Assembly: GCA_027604185.1 (NCBI GenBank)
Contig: JADGKB010000039.1
Coordinates: 47,804 to 111,803 of the forward strand
Length of the DNA stretch: 64,000 nucleotides
Source of the DNA: Boothiomyces macroporosus
Lineage: Eukaryota > Chytridiomycota > Chytridiomycetes > Rhizophydiales > Terramycetaceae
Direction: 5' to 3'
In this document: positions 55,268 to 64,000 of the stretch, in pieces
How positions within the stretch are numbered: position 1 is the first letter of the stretch
Layout: each line of letters starts with the position of its first letter
Notes under the pieces: generated by a model
Database searches by the model: none
What the model saw: the letters and a program-made list of their open reading frames with translations, nothing else
What the model was told of the DNA's origin: nothing
Position numbers and translations under genes: made by a program

Positions 55268-56096
55268 GATGTTGACGCGTAAAAGCCTGAATGTAAATTT
55301 CTTGCGTGCCCTTTAAAATGCTTTGCGAAACACAGCTAGTTGAATCTATTTAATCCCGACAGCTGAAGCAGTAGATACCATGGGAATGCTAACATGAAGG
55401 ATTGAGTTCTGAAACAACTTGCTCTATTTTTGACTGCACAGTCCTGGGGTTGCTAGCCTGTATCGGAAATGGATAATCTGATTGAATTGGGAATTTTGTA
55501 GTCATATTTTTTTATTGGGCGGCTTTTTCATTCAACACCGAACTTTTGGAGATGATCGATGGATCTAGGGAAACTGTTTTCCTTTGATTTTAAAATAAAC
55601 CGGAAAGTAAAATATAAAGCTTTCACAGAAATTTGTATCGAATATTGAAAATATCTTGGATTTACCCAAAGTAAATCCCACATCGAACAGCTGTTCTGAG
55701 AACAGCCACTTTATACTTGTTCAATAGCGTACCCAAACCAATCGTCTGTGTTCCTTGATTTTTGGGGCTGAAGAGTCAATTTTTCCACCCAGAATGGTGT
55801 GACTGGAAAAATGCTTCAGTCCCACAATATTTATAGTTTGTGTATGTTCTTGATTTTCCAAAAGAGTTTTAAAAGTAAAATGTTGCATGTGGTGCGATGT
55901 TGGATCCTTGGTGAAGAAACGCAAAGAAAAATGGACCTTTTTTCAGGAAATTTGGAAGCAACTTTTGACCTTTTGAAACACCAGATTCAAATAGATCTCT
56001 AAATTCCTATTTCTGGGACGCTGTTTATTATCTAAATTTTCTTCATTGTGTTTTTTCACCAGAAAAACTTCCATAATTCCCTTTCTACTTTGAATC
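55268..56096. other. Intergenic stretch between KIF6 and velvet D
   Basis: About 830 bases between divergent genes. No supported coding sequence; small frames at 55721-55924 and 55799-56002 overlap each other on opposite strands. A perfect 17-bp palindrome lies near the middle (listed separately). Confidence 0.45.
55690..55706. promoter_or_regulatory. 17-bp perfect palindrome in divergent promoter
   Basis: gctgttctgagaacagc: two 8-bp arms around one base, an inverted repeat like the site of a dimeric DNA-binding protein. It lies about 390 bp upstream of velvet D and 420 bp upstream of KIF6. It could also be a weak terminator-like hairpin. Function inferred from symmetry only. Confidence 0.3.
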
Positions 56097-56669
56097 ATGA
56101 ATTATGTCTTTCAAATAAGGCAAGAGCCAGTGAAAGGAAGAGAATCCGGTTTAACGAAACCATACCTCAAAAGTAACCTGTAGCGACTATTTAATCTAGG
56201 TATCCCATACTCGTTTTGGAATTGGCGTTTGAAAAAGACATGACAAAGGAGCAAGTATTCTGAATTTAATATTTAGCTAGAGTCTCAAAGATTTGTTTGT
56301 AATATAGTACTGTTAGGGGAAGAGGATTCAGTTGAGCATACACTTTATGGAAGTAAAGCCGCTATGAGAAAACTTCGAGAGAATATTATTGGAACTACCA
56401 CAACGGAAGCTCTGATTTTTACTGATCCCGAAGACGGCAAACCTAAAACATTCTTTGTATTCTCTAATTTGTACATTAAAGTGCCAGGAAAGTACAGGTT
56501 CCTTTGCCAGCTGTTGGATTTTTCAAACGAGAATTTACAGCTTTCAGAGCTAAAAACATCTGAATTTGAAATCCAGAAACTAAAGGATTTCGAACTCGAC
56601 TACCAGCCTTCAATCCTTACAAGATCTTTTGAAATTCAAGACTTTGCGAACAGAAGAAGATACAAATAG
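56097..56669 (+). CDS. Velvet-domain protein D
   Basis: Exons 56097-56179, 56200-56254 and 56277-56669; introns 20 and 22 nt; 176 aa. Same architecture as the three velvet genes at the start of the window, including the 55-nt second exon, but 50 kb away. Seen: FQIRQEPVKGRESGLTKPYL, then YPILVLELAFEKDMTKEQ, then the core LIFTDPEDGKPKTFFVFSNL and YIKVPGKYRFLCQLLDFS. It is the most diverged of the four (FVF instead of FIF, KVPG for KTPG) but keeps all velvet landmarks. Role by family: fungal regulator of development or metabolism, probably homo- or heterodimeric with the paralogues. Confidence 0.85.
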
Positions 56670-56927
56670 AGACGCATTTCTTTACAATATAATCATTTAC
56701 TTATTAACTATCTATTTATTACAGATGTTGTGATTCATTTCATTGTCGTCGGATTTTAAATCCGAGCTCACTTCTGTAACCAGAAAAAAAAATCGAGTGG
56801 ATCGATAGAGCTAGCAATGAAAGGATAATTAAATCATTCCACGGTACTCTTACGACAACAGAGTCCACCCTAACCGACAAATTTAAAATTCGTGATCTCA
56901 TAATGTTGAATAATTCCTGACTAATTA

Positions 56928-57795
56928 TTACTCATCTTTTATTGGAGGTCTTGACGTGGTTGGCATTGGTAAAGTAGTATCAAACATATCTGGAACTGTA
57001 TCAATTTGCAACACTGGCAATTTAACTTGGCCAGTTCCTTCAAACTTGTATATTTTACTATTACTACCTAGCTCACTGCTTTCTAATGTCAAATTATTAT
57101 CAACCAATTCCCAATACTTTTCGATCTCTGGCTGTTTCTCTGCTCAAATCCAAATCTTCGTATCCATCAAGTTTAAAATCATTCAGAGATACAAACGAAA
57201 GAGCTCTTTCTTCAATAGTTTCACAGAAACCACCAGGTTTAGGTTCAGACTCTGAGGTCTGCAACCAACCAACAGGAGGAGAGCCTTTATCAGTTACGGC
57301 ATACCTATAGTCAAAAGGAAATACCTGGCGGAGACAAGAGAAAATTCCTTTCTGGTTCCGGTATGTTGAGGTAATTCATTCTAATCGATGGTTCAGGATT
57401 CAGCCAATTCAGATCTGTATGCTGAAATTAGCTCCAAATACCATTCCAAAGTAAACTCTAATTTCCTTTCCTGTTTTAATAATCACATACCTACAAGTTA
57501 AATGATCAATTTCCTAGTATTAATGACAAATTACCTGAGTAAATATCAATTTGCCTTCATATTTTGTTTTGTGCAATTCATGTTTGATTTTCTGGGATAT
57601 GAATGTATCGTCAAATACAGCTAATAATCTCCCGAATGATTTCAATACAATCAGCTTTTCTAAATGCCCGTATGGCTCTAGCAATTTCTTGACTAGCTCT
57701 CCATGATTCTCAAAGCACTGCGGAGATACATTTGTAATGATCAGCGTGTTCGTAGCGACTGCTTCCGCTTTTGTATCTTGTAGTTTATCCTCCAT
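56928..57795 (-). CDS. RCN1: Calcipressin (RCAN/Rcn1), regulator of calcineurin
   Basis: Binds and regulates calcineurin. Exons 57555-57795, 57442-57470, 57325-57421, 57105-57284 and 56928-57082; 233 aa if all proposed introns are removed. Seen: NTLIITNVSPQCFENHGELV, LIVLKSFGRLLAVFDD, HELHKTKYEGKEIRVYFGMH, then ERNFLLSPPGSPPVGWLQTS and the C-terminal PMPTTSRPPI, the calcipressin signatures. Introns at 57422-57441 (20 nt) and 57083-57104 (22 nt) are ordinary. The intron at 57285-57324 is 40 nt and splits into two perfect 20-nt units; neither alone restores the frame. The first intervening sequence is ambiguous: either all 84 nt (57471-57554) are removed, or only a 21-nt intron (57514-57534), which leaves an open 21-residue insert. 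Start is 39 bp from the divergent RPC5 start. Confidence 0.88.
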
Positions 57796-57834
57796 AATTT
57801 TCGCGCAGAAAAACTTTGAAAAAAAAACAAAAAA

Positions 57835-59604
57835 ATGGTTGGAGTATATGTCAAACAGGAACCTATCGATGAAAACCAAGACATATCTATGGATGTTGAA
57901 GATGATCCAATTGTGGAAACTTATAAAATCAATTTCACTGATACTCAGAATTTATTGTTTTTGCAGTTCCCTACTAGATCAAAGCCATTTACAAATTATC
58001 CCAAAGCAGCGAGAATCAAACCAACTTCAAATAAATTGCAGGTTGATTTGCCCCTGGATAATCCCACTCACTATGATGAATTCCGGAACCAAGAGTACCA
58101 AACAGAGCTAAAAACAATTCAACTGGATTCCTTTCAAATACCAAAGAATGGGAAATACATGGTGGGCATATTTGAAGGTAATTGGAATTTGACTTAGATG
58201 GTAGTTTATTATTAATCAGATACCCTGCATCTTACAGAAATCAAAGACGTCTATCAGCTCAGACCTACACTATCGCATATAGACAGGCACCAAGAAGCTG
58301 AAAAGCAATTAAAGCTGAAATCAAACTTTGAAGACATGAAGGATATCAATCCCAACTATGAAGAGGAGGCGAAAACGATTAAAATGGGAAACTTGGAAAA
58401 CATTCAACAATTGCAACTACAGCAGCAAACCAGCAGGGAGCCATGGGTAGAGTTGCGGATAAATGATCCTGGTAATTATATAGTTAATCTAGATTCGGAT
58501 GATTCTAAAATTCAGATGGATTACTTGAAGCAAGAGAGTGAGATGGAAGTGGAGGAAATCACTAATTATCTGGGAGAAATTACATCCAAAGATCAGAATG
58601 CTCCAGTATTCAAGTCTACAATGGCATTTAACGAAACTGTAGGGTTTACATTGCACGAGCGATTATTAGCACTACTGTTAAATTGCCATGCTATTGGATT
58701 TTCAAATGTAGAGGAATTGTTTGATAACGATCCACTGGATTTAATAGCTATGCTTGAACAAGTTGCGGTGGTAATTCGAGGTACTTGGCCTTAATCTAGG
58801 AATCTGGATAATCAAGAGCAGATTTTTATATAAAGATAGACCGCTGAATGCAAGAAATTATTTATTAGGACAATTCTTACAGAACGATCATGTAAAAAGA
58901 TCCGAGTTTGCTCAAGTTTGCAAGCTACCAAATGAAATGTCTTTAAACATGCTTCGGGAAATTGCTGTGCTGACTGATGACAGAAAGTGGTATTTAAAAG
59001 TTCCAGAAGAACAAGACTTTTCTGTAATGTACTCTGAAGTTGCAGAAAGAAATGCCACGAATATCCAAGCAGATGCTGATTATGCTCTAGGACAAATAAG
59101 TGGCACTTTGGTCAAGGCAGCTCAAAAAGTAACATCAAAAACCAGAGTTATTACATCTCCAGTAAAATACAATATTGATGGGTCTAATTTGCAAGAAAGG
59201 GTGGATTCATTGATTAAGCAAATCCTAGCCGGTGGAGCCACTAGCATAAGCAAAATTATGGATGTCTTTGCGCAGCAAATTGACTGTAAATCAAACTTAA
59301 CCTAGTGCCTAAATCCAAGCTTGCAAATGCAACACCAGAAATGATTAAACAGCAAATCCAATCCTTGTGTATTACAATCAAAGATGATATAGTAGTTCTA
59401 AAAAGAAGTGGTAATGAACTACAAGATCAATTCCGCTACATTGCGATAGCCATGTTTAGGGAAAAAGATGTCCTAAAGAAACAAGAGTTGCACCAGCGAT
59501 GGAAGGAAGAATATGGAATGCACCCACAACCTGCAATGTATTCCAAGATCATGCAAGAGCTGGCTGTTGCTAAAAATGGTGGAAACTGGCAATTGAAAAG
59601 CTGA
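57835..59604 (+). CDS. RPC37: RNA polymerase III subunit RPC5 (Rpc37/POLR3E)
   Basis: RPC5 forms the RPC4-RPC5 heterodimer of Pol III, needed for termination and reinitiation. Exons 57835-58177, a 3-nt microexon 58198-58200 (or none), 58220-58780, 58800-59285 and 59306-59604; 563 aa. Seen: KQEPIDENQDISMDVEDDPI, then KPFTNYPKAARIKPTSNKLQ (polymerase-dimerisation domain), HLTEIKDVYQLRPTLSHIDR, and a winged-helix C-terminal half with RGIWIIKSRFLYKDRPLNAR and ATPEMIKQQIQSLCITIKDD. The region 58178-58219 must be removed to keep the frame and the HLTEI motif; it reads as a 20-nt intron, ATG, and a 19-nt intron, or as one 42-nt intron. Both leave the frame intact. Confidence 0.88.
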
Positions 59605-60448
59605 TCGAAATAAACTTGGTACTACTACTTTTGAAACTAATTGTCCAGTTTAAAAAGCAGAGATAAACTATAAAATGCAGCGACAATTTGTGTATATGAA
59701 ACAGTTCCCAAAACGTTTTCAAATTTAGTTTCAGATCGTATTTTGTCAATGCTCCCCCACAAAACCGTTTTCAATGATTGGCTCTCAATGAAAAGCTTAA
59801 ACCAATCGATAAAACGTGTCTTCTAAACAAATGTATTTAAGCCCAAATACAATAGAAGAATTAAAATGTCAAAATCATACATTGAATCACTGCTGTTCAC
59901 ATTGGCATCGGTAGCGGTTCTCTACTACTCTCTTGATCTTTCAAAGCCCATTGTCATTGATCAAGTTCAGTATATCAAGATGAATAATACAAGCTTAATA
60001 GACGACAGCCTTACAACGGGAATAAGCACTCTCGTAGAAGGAATAATTTATTGCATGCGGTCGAAATTCATAGTTACGACGATAGCCATTCTCATAACGA
60101 ATTGGACTGAATAAAAAGCTTGTGTATAGATTATTAAATGGCTTTTTAGAGTATTTTTGAAAGTGGTTTTGACATTTTGACACGACAATTTCACGGCTGG
60201 CTTTTTGGAAAGTGCTGTGGTCTAGGTCTTCCAAAAGTTTTGCGATTGATTTTATAAGGGTCTTGATTCTACTAGTTGTGTGGGGGGAGAAATTAGCTCA
60301 AGATGATTAATCAGGTATTCTGGAATGTATCCAGGAGAGTCGTACAGCTGATTTATTTCATTCTTGTATCAGAGAGACACCATCTGTAGACCATTTTTCC
60401 AGTTGTAATTTTTTCTCAGAAACCCTTGTAGAAAATTTTCAATCTCAA
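59605..60448. other. Intergenic stretch with one doubtful small gene
   Basis: Between RPC5 and Rpt2. Apart from the doubtful 82-residue frame above, nothing is supported. A CCAAT sequence occurs near 59802 (aaaccaatcg). The Rpt2 promoter lies within the last part. Confidence 0.4.
59866..60114 (+). CDS. Hypothetical small hydrophobic protein, 82 aa
   Basis: ATG at 59866, 82 residues, with one hydrophobic helix (LLFTLASVAVLYYSLDLS) near the N terminus and a second hydrophobic part (FIVTTIAILITNW) at the end. It could be a small membrane protein, but there is no homologue I recognise. A different frame downstream (ending SHSHNELD) is strongly polar and would suit a cytoplasmic tail, which suggests that the true gene may include an intron I could not place. 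Weak support; kept because it follows a TATA-like leader and has a good ATG context. Confidence 0.35.
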   Translation: MSKSYIESLLFTLASVAVLYYSLDLSKPIVIDQVQYIKMNNTSLIDDSLTTGISTLVEGIIYCMRSKFIVTTIAILITNWTE

Positions 60449-61854
60449 ATGGTAAATAGTCGAGTAACACCAGGGACAAAATCAATCGGGATTACCAGGC
60501 GGACCGCCAGGAGATAAAAAAGATGAAAAGGTTACTATTACTTAACCATCAGCAAGAAAAGAAAAAGTGGGAACCACCAGTTCCAACTCGTGTAGGAAAG
60601 AAAAAGAAGAAGGGGCCAGATTCAACTACCAAGCTCCCTGCTGTATTCCCAACCACAAGATGTAAATTGAAGCTCCTCAAGAATGAAAGAATCAAGGACT
60701 ATTTGCTCTTGGAGGAGGAATTTGTTCAAAACCAGGAAAGATTGAAACCACAGGAAGAAAAGAACCAAGAAGAGCGTGGAAAGATTGATGATTTAAGAGG
60801 ATCTCCTATGAATGTTGGAAACTTGGAAGAAATTATTGATGATGACCATGCGATTATCTCTACAAACCAAGGACCAGAATATTATGTTAGCATCATGTCC
60901 TTTGTCGACAAAGACTTGTTGGAGCCTGGAAGTTCAGTGTTGCTACACCACAAGACACTTGCGATTGTCGGGGTTTTGCAGGATGATGTTGATCCAATGG
61001 TATCTGTAATGAAATTGGAAAAAGCACCTACAGAATCTTATGCAGATATCGGTGGTTTAGAGGCCCAAGTTCAAGAAATCAAGGAAGCTGTTGAATTGCC
61101 ACTTACACACCCTGAGTTGTACGAAGAAATGGGTATCAAAGCACCAAAAGGTGTAATTTTGTATGGTGCTCCTGGTACAGGTATTTCAGTTTTGATTTCT
61201 AGGAAAAACACTTTTGGCTAAAGCTGTCGCTAATCAAACATCGGCCACCTTTTTGCGTATCGTCGGTTCCGAATTAATCCAAAAATATTTAGGTGATGGT
61301 CCAAAGTTGGTTCGAGAGCTGTTCAGAGTTGCTGAAGAGAATGCACCATCCATTGTTTTTATCGATGAAATCGATGCTGTTGGTTCAAAGCGTTATGACT
61401 CTACCTCTGGTGGTGAAAGAGAAATTCAAAGAACCATGTTGGAATTACTCAATCAGCTTGACGGTTTCGATTCCAGAGGCGATGTCAAAGTTATCATGGC
61501 TACCAATCGCATTGAATCATTGGATCCTGCTCTGATTCGTCCTGGTAGAATTGACAGAAAAATTGAATTCCCACTTCCAGATGTAAAAACAAAGAGAAGA
61601 ATCTTTAATATTCATACCAGCAGAATGACTCTTGGTGATGATGTCGATTTAGAAGAATTTGTTATGGCTAAAGATGACTTGTCTGGTGCTGATATCAAGG
61701 TAATAATTGCTAATGCAAGGCTGTATGTACTGAAGCTGGTTTGCTTGCTCTGAGAGAAAGAAGGATGAAAGTTTTAGCTGATGACTTTAGAAAGGCTAAA
61801 GAAAAGGTATTATACCGCAAAAACGAAGGAACTCCAGAAGGTTTATATCTATAA
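60449..61854 (+). CDS. RPT2: 26S proteasome regulatory ATPase Rpt2 (PSMC1)
   Basis: Rpt2 is one of six AAA+ ATPases of the 19S base; its N terminus is myristoylated and its C terminus opens the 20S gate. Five exons: 60449-60451 (just the ATG), 60474-60530, 60553-61180, 61203-61699 and 61720-61854; introns 22, 22, 22 and 20 nt; 439 aa. Seen after splicing: [20 protein letters not shown] (N-myristoylation glycine), [40 protein letters not shown] with the Walker A split by intron 3, [14 protein letters not shown] (Walker B), [20 protein letters not shown], and the gate-opening C terminus LYL. Every intron removes cleanly. Length is one less than human Rpt2. Intron 1 begins immediately after the start codon. 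Confidence 0.98.
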
Positions 61855-61978
61855 TTTTGCAATAAAAGCTGCTTTCTTTAAAGAACCTGGTACAATCACG
61901 GTGGTGGTCTTTGAATAGAAAGCGAAGATTTTGGAGATTCAAGTATGCTTTCATCCTCTGCCACATAATTCCCTTTGA

Positions 61979-62677
61979 TTAATTATATTTACCAAAACTG
62001 TCGAGCCTCGTGGTTATTGCATGATGAGAAGGATGAACCAAATCAACATCGTGGCTAAGCTGCCCTTCAGCAACAAGCTCAGGCTCATAGTACCCTCGCC
62101 AGCTGTTGTCATAGAGCAAATCACTACTAGGTCTAACCACAGACGCGTTTGGAGTGGTATCCAGTGAACTAGATTCATACTGAACCGCACTTCTTTTGAC
62201 AAACGGATGAAAGCTGTCTTGGTGTAAGGTGCCAAATGTAGTACCACCCAGTCTATTCTGAAACTTGTCTGAGGATCGCAGGTACATCTTTCTGAATATG
62301 AATATTCCAAGTGCTGCGATTGCTATAGCTGAAATTCCCAGTATGATTCCCAGTTTGAGATCGAATGGCAGTGAAGAGTTGGATTGGTCGCCCAGTGTGT
62401 TATTTGATCCAGACGTTGTTGCATAAGGTGAAGCCATACCGTTAACCTGTGTTAATGAATTGATTTGAAAAGTAGTTACAATTGGATTTGATATTGGAGT
62501 TGTGTTTCCAGTATGCGCTGTGTTCACATTGTTGGTTGTAACACCTGTTACTGCAGATGAAGGTTGATTTATATCTGTTGGTTGAATCACAAGCCTTGTT
62601 GTCACTTGAACACTAGTCTGGATATTTATTTGCTGGGTAGTTTGAATTGGACTTGGATTGCTTACGGTTGTTGTCAT
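61979..62677 (-). CDS. Mucin-like single-pass membrane protein, paralogue
   Basis: 232 aa from the ATG at 62677; no earlier ATG in frame. The N-terminal 115 residues are Thr/Ser/Gln/Asn rich (TTTVSNPSPIQTTQQINI, then NTAHTGNTTPISNPIV) with no clear signal peptide, then a transmembrane helix (LGIILGISAIAIAALGIFIF), a basic anchor (RKMYLRSSDKFQNRL) and a cytoplasmic tail with histidine- and serine-rich segments ending DSFGKYN. The juxtamembrane SSDKF block and helix match the next gene (ASDKFKARLDD), so the two are tandem paralogues. Single exon. Likely O-glycosylated ectodomain and type III topology, as with the gene at 41242. Confidence 0.72.
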   Translation of the reverse strand: MTTTVSNPSPIQTTQQINIQTSVQVTTRLVIQPTDINQPSSAVTGVTTNNVNTAHTGNTTPISNPIVTTFQINSLTQVNGMASPYATTSGSNNTLGDQSNSSLPFDLKLGIILGISAIAIAALGIFIFRKMYLRSSDKFQNRLGGTTFGTLHQDSFHPFVKRSAVQYESSSLDTTPNASVVRPSSDLLYDNSWRGYYEPELVAEGQLSHDVDLVHPSHHAITTRLDSFGKYN

Positions 62678-62758
62678 CCTTTTTGTTTTTATCAAAGTTT
62701 GGACGTGTCTTTTTGTTTATAGACCACCAAAATATCGGAAATCAGTTAACATGGAGAT

Positions 62759-64000
62759 TTATTTCTTGGAATCTATTATGGGTGGCATATCTATAGTGTT
62801 CTCCCCTTTGCCTTCATTTTCTCTAACAGCCGATTGAGATACCCCTTCAACCCTATGCTCATTTTCCTGTTTCTGTTTTTTAATAATTACTGGTATTTCC
62901 GCCTGTTCAGACAGATCAAGAATTGGTATTTCTGCATTTTCAGACTGATCAAGGATTGGTATTTCTGCATTTTCTGGTTGCTCATACGGTTTAGGTCTGC
63001 TATATGAAGTGCCAACTGGGCTATTGAAATTCTTGTTTGGATCATTTCCTTTCCAGTTATACGGAGGATTGTGCACTGAAAAACTGTTTCCTGGCACAAT
63101 TGGCGGATATGTAAACGAAGTTCTTGGGGTAATATCCGCTGGTGCTACTGGGATATAATTGCCCACCCCTGGTGAGCTAGTATTAGAAGCGTTTGGACCG
63201 TAACTGTATGTGTCCGACCCTGGAGCTGAATTTGAAGCTGCGTTTGTAGAAAAGTACGGAGACAAACTTCCCGAAGTTGGGGCATATGGTCCTGGTCTGG
63301 TATAACCTTGATATTGATATGCTGTAACTGCAGGGGCGTTACTTATTTGATCACTGCCGTTAGTTGGTGGCGAAATTGATTCGTTTGACGTGTAATCAAA
63401 GGACGGTCTTTGTGATTCATTGGCATATACACTTTGATACTGTCTGTTGTTGTAATCCATCATAGTTTGAGGTGGAGCTGAATTAGATGAATAATCTATC
63501 GAAGGCCTAGGTGTGCTGTCAGCAGAAAAGTATGATCCATTTTCTCTTGAAGTAGAAGGAAATGCATACTGATTAGGAGGATTTCTTTTTGGGAATGGAG
63601 CCGAGTCGTATTCTCTCGAATCGATTGGATCATCTAATCTAGCTTTGAATTTGTCCGAAGCCTATATTAGCAATTTTTACTCTAAGGCTAATTGCTCGAA
63701 ATGCAAAGATGCCTAGAGCTGCGAGAAATATTCCGCATGCTCCGATAATTAACCCAAGTCTTATAGTATCTCCTGTTGTTGAACCATCGGCTTGCGCGAT
63801 AGTTGTGTTGAATGGTAAATCGGAGCTTTGTGTAAATGTGCTGTAATCGGTAGATGGGATGTTCTGAACGGAATAACTGTCAGTATTTATAGATGTCACA
63901 AGGGATGGGATTACATTTATTGGAGTAGTTGGGATTATACTGGTTTGAACTGGCTGGTTAGCTGTTGTCCAAACGGTTGGTACAATATAAGTGACTGTAG
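62759..64000 (-). CDS. Mucin-like membrane protein, 5' end outside window
   Basis: Exons 63681-64000 (open to the window edge) and 62759-63661 with a 19-nt intron (63662-63680). The ectodomain is Thr/Ser/Pro rich; the transmembrane helix (LGLIIGACGIFLAALGIFAF) is followed by RAISLRASDKFKARLDD, rebuilt across the intron and matching the paralogue at 61979. The cytoplasmic part is long, about 300 residues, Tyr/Ser/Pro rich with SxDY and PSFDY-like motifs and an 11-residue repeat near the end (ENAEIPILDQS and ENAEIPILDLS). Probably a surface sensor-like or structural mucin. The start codon is beyond base 64000, so the ectodomain length is unknown. Confidence 0.72.
62885..62974 (-). repeat. 33-bp tandem units in the cytoplasmic tail
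   Basis: Two full 33-bp units and one partial encode ENAEIPILDQS, ENAEIPILDLS and EQAEIPVI. The first two are nearly identical at DNA level. Possible short linear-motif array for protein binding. Confidence 0.8.

Noticed and set aside
56956..57255. A plus-strand 99-residue frame
   Set aside because: Lies fully antisense to conserved calcipressin exons (SPPVGW region and the PMPTTSRPPI tail).
1..64000. Contig from a nucleomorph or a microsporidian, suggested by ~20-nt introns
   Set aside because: Mitochondrial enzymes (PCCB, fumarase, CMC1), vitamin and methionine synthesis, kinesin-9 and duplicated surface protein families do not fit those reduced genomes.

Overview
The window looks like a nuclear contig of an early-diverging, probably zoosporic (flagellated) fungus. 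Four velvet-domain proteins, a fungal calcipressin, Vid27 and chitin-binding (hevein) modules point to Fungi. A full-length kinesin-9 of the KIF6 type and an ARL2BP/BART protein point to a cilium or flagellum. I cannot place it to genus. DNA is AT-rich, and genes are densely packed on both strands, often divergent with 30-55 bp between start codons or convergent with 10-25 bp between stop codons.

The most striking property is intron size. Joining reading frames by protein homology let me place about 80 spliceosomal introns. Nearly all are 19-23 nt long and more than half are exactly 20 nt. They have a GTAWK-like donor, a CTAAY/TTRAY branch-like motif a few bases from the end, and a terminal AG. 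Two are GC-AG introns (EME1, APC13). A few intervening sequences are about twice this size and split into two intron-like units: 20+20 nt directly abutting in the calcipressin gene, and 20+19 nt around a 3-nt ATG in the RPC5 gene. Because of these introns most genes are spread over two or more frames. Coordinates below cover the whole gene, and intron positions are in the text.

Layout. 1-5 kb: end of a PrimPol gene, then three velvet genes and gene-poor DNA. 5.7-10.7 kb: propionyl-CoA carboxylase beta, a PPR protein and an alpha/beta hydrolase, all on the minus strand. 11.5-17.3 kb: a tiny CYSTM-like protein, Mediator subunit MED16, EME1, APC13, ESF2/ABT1. 17.4-23.1 kb: MetE, a GPI-type surface protein, a histidine phosphatase and NF-YB. 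23.7-32.9 kb: small secreted cysteine-rich proteins, a DsbA-like oxidoreductase, an arrestin-like protein, pantothenate synthetase, an HMG-box-like protein, a hevein protein, VID27 and PNO1. 32.9-43.1 kb: an unknown helical protein, CMC1, fumarase, aldehyde dehydrogenase, ARL2BP, membrane glycoproteins, cytochrome b2 and an MPV17/PMP22 protein. 43.2-55.3 kb: DENND6, a P5B ATPase, a tandem pair of secreted proteins, a YqaJ nuclease and KIF6. 56-64 kb: the fourth velvet gene, calcipressin, RPC5, proteasome Rpt2 and two mucin-like membrane proteins, the last cut by the window end.

The genes do not form one pathway. They are a mix of housekeeping functions (transcription, rRNA processing, proteasome, cell cycle, mitochondrial metabolism) and fungal surface or regulatory families that have duplicated locally. 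No mobile element, CRISPR array, rRNA or convincing tRNA gene was seen.
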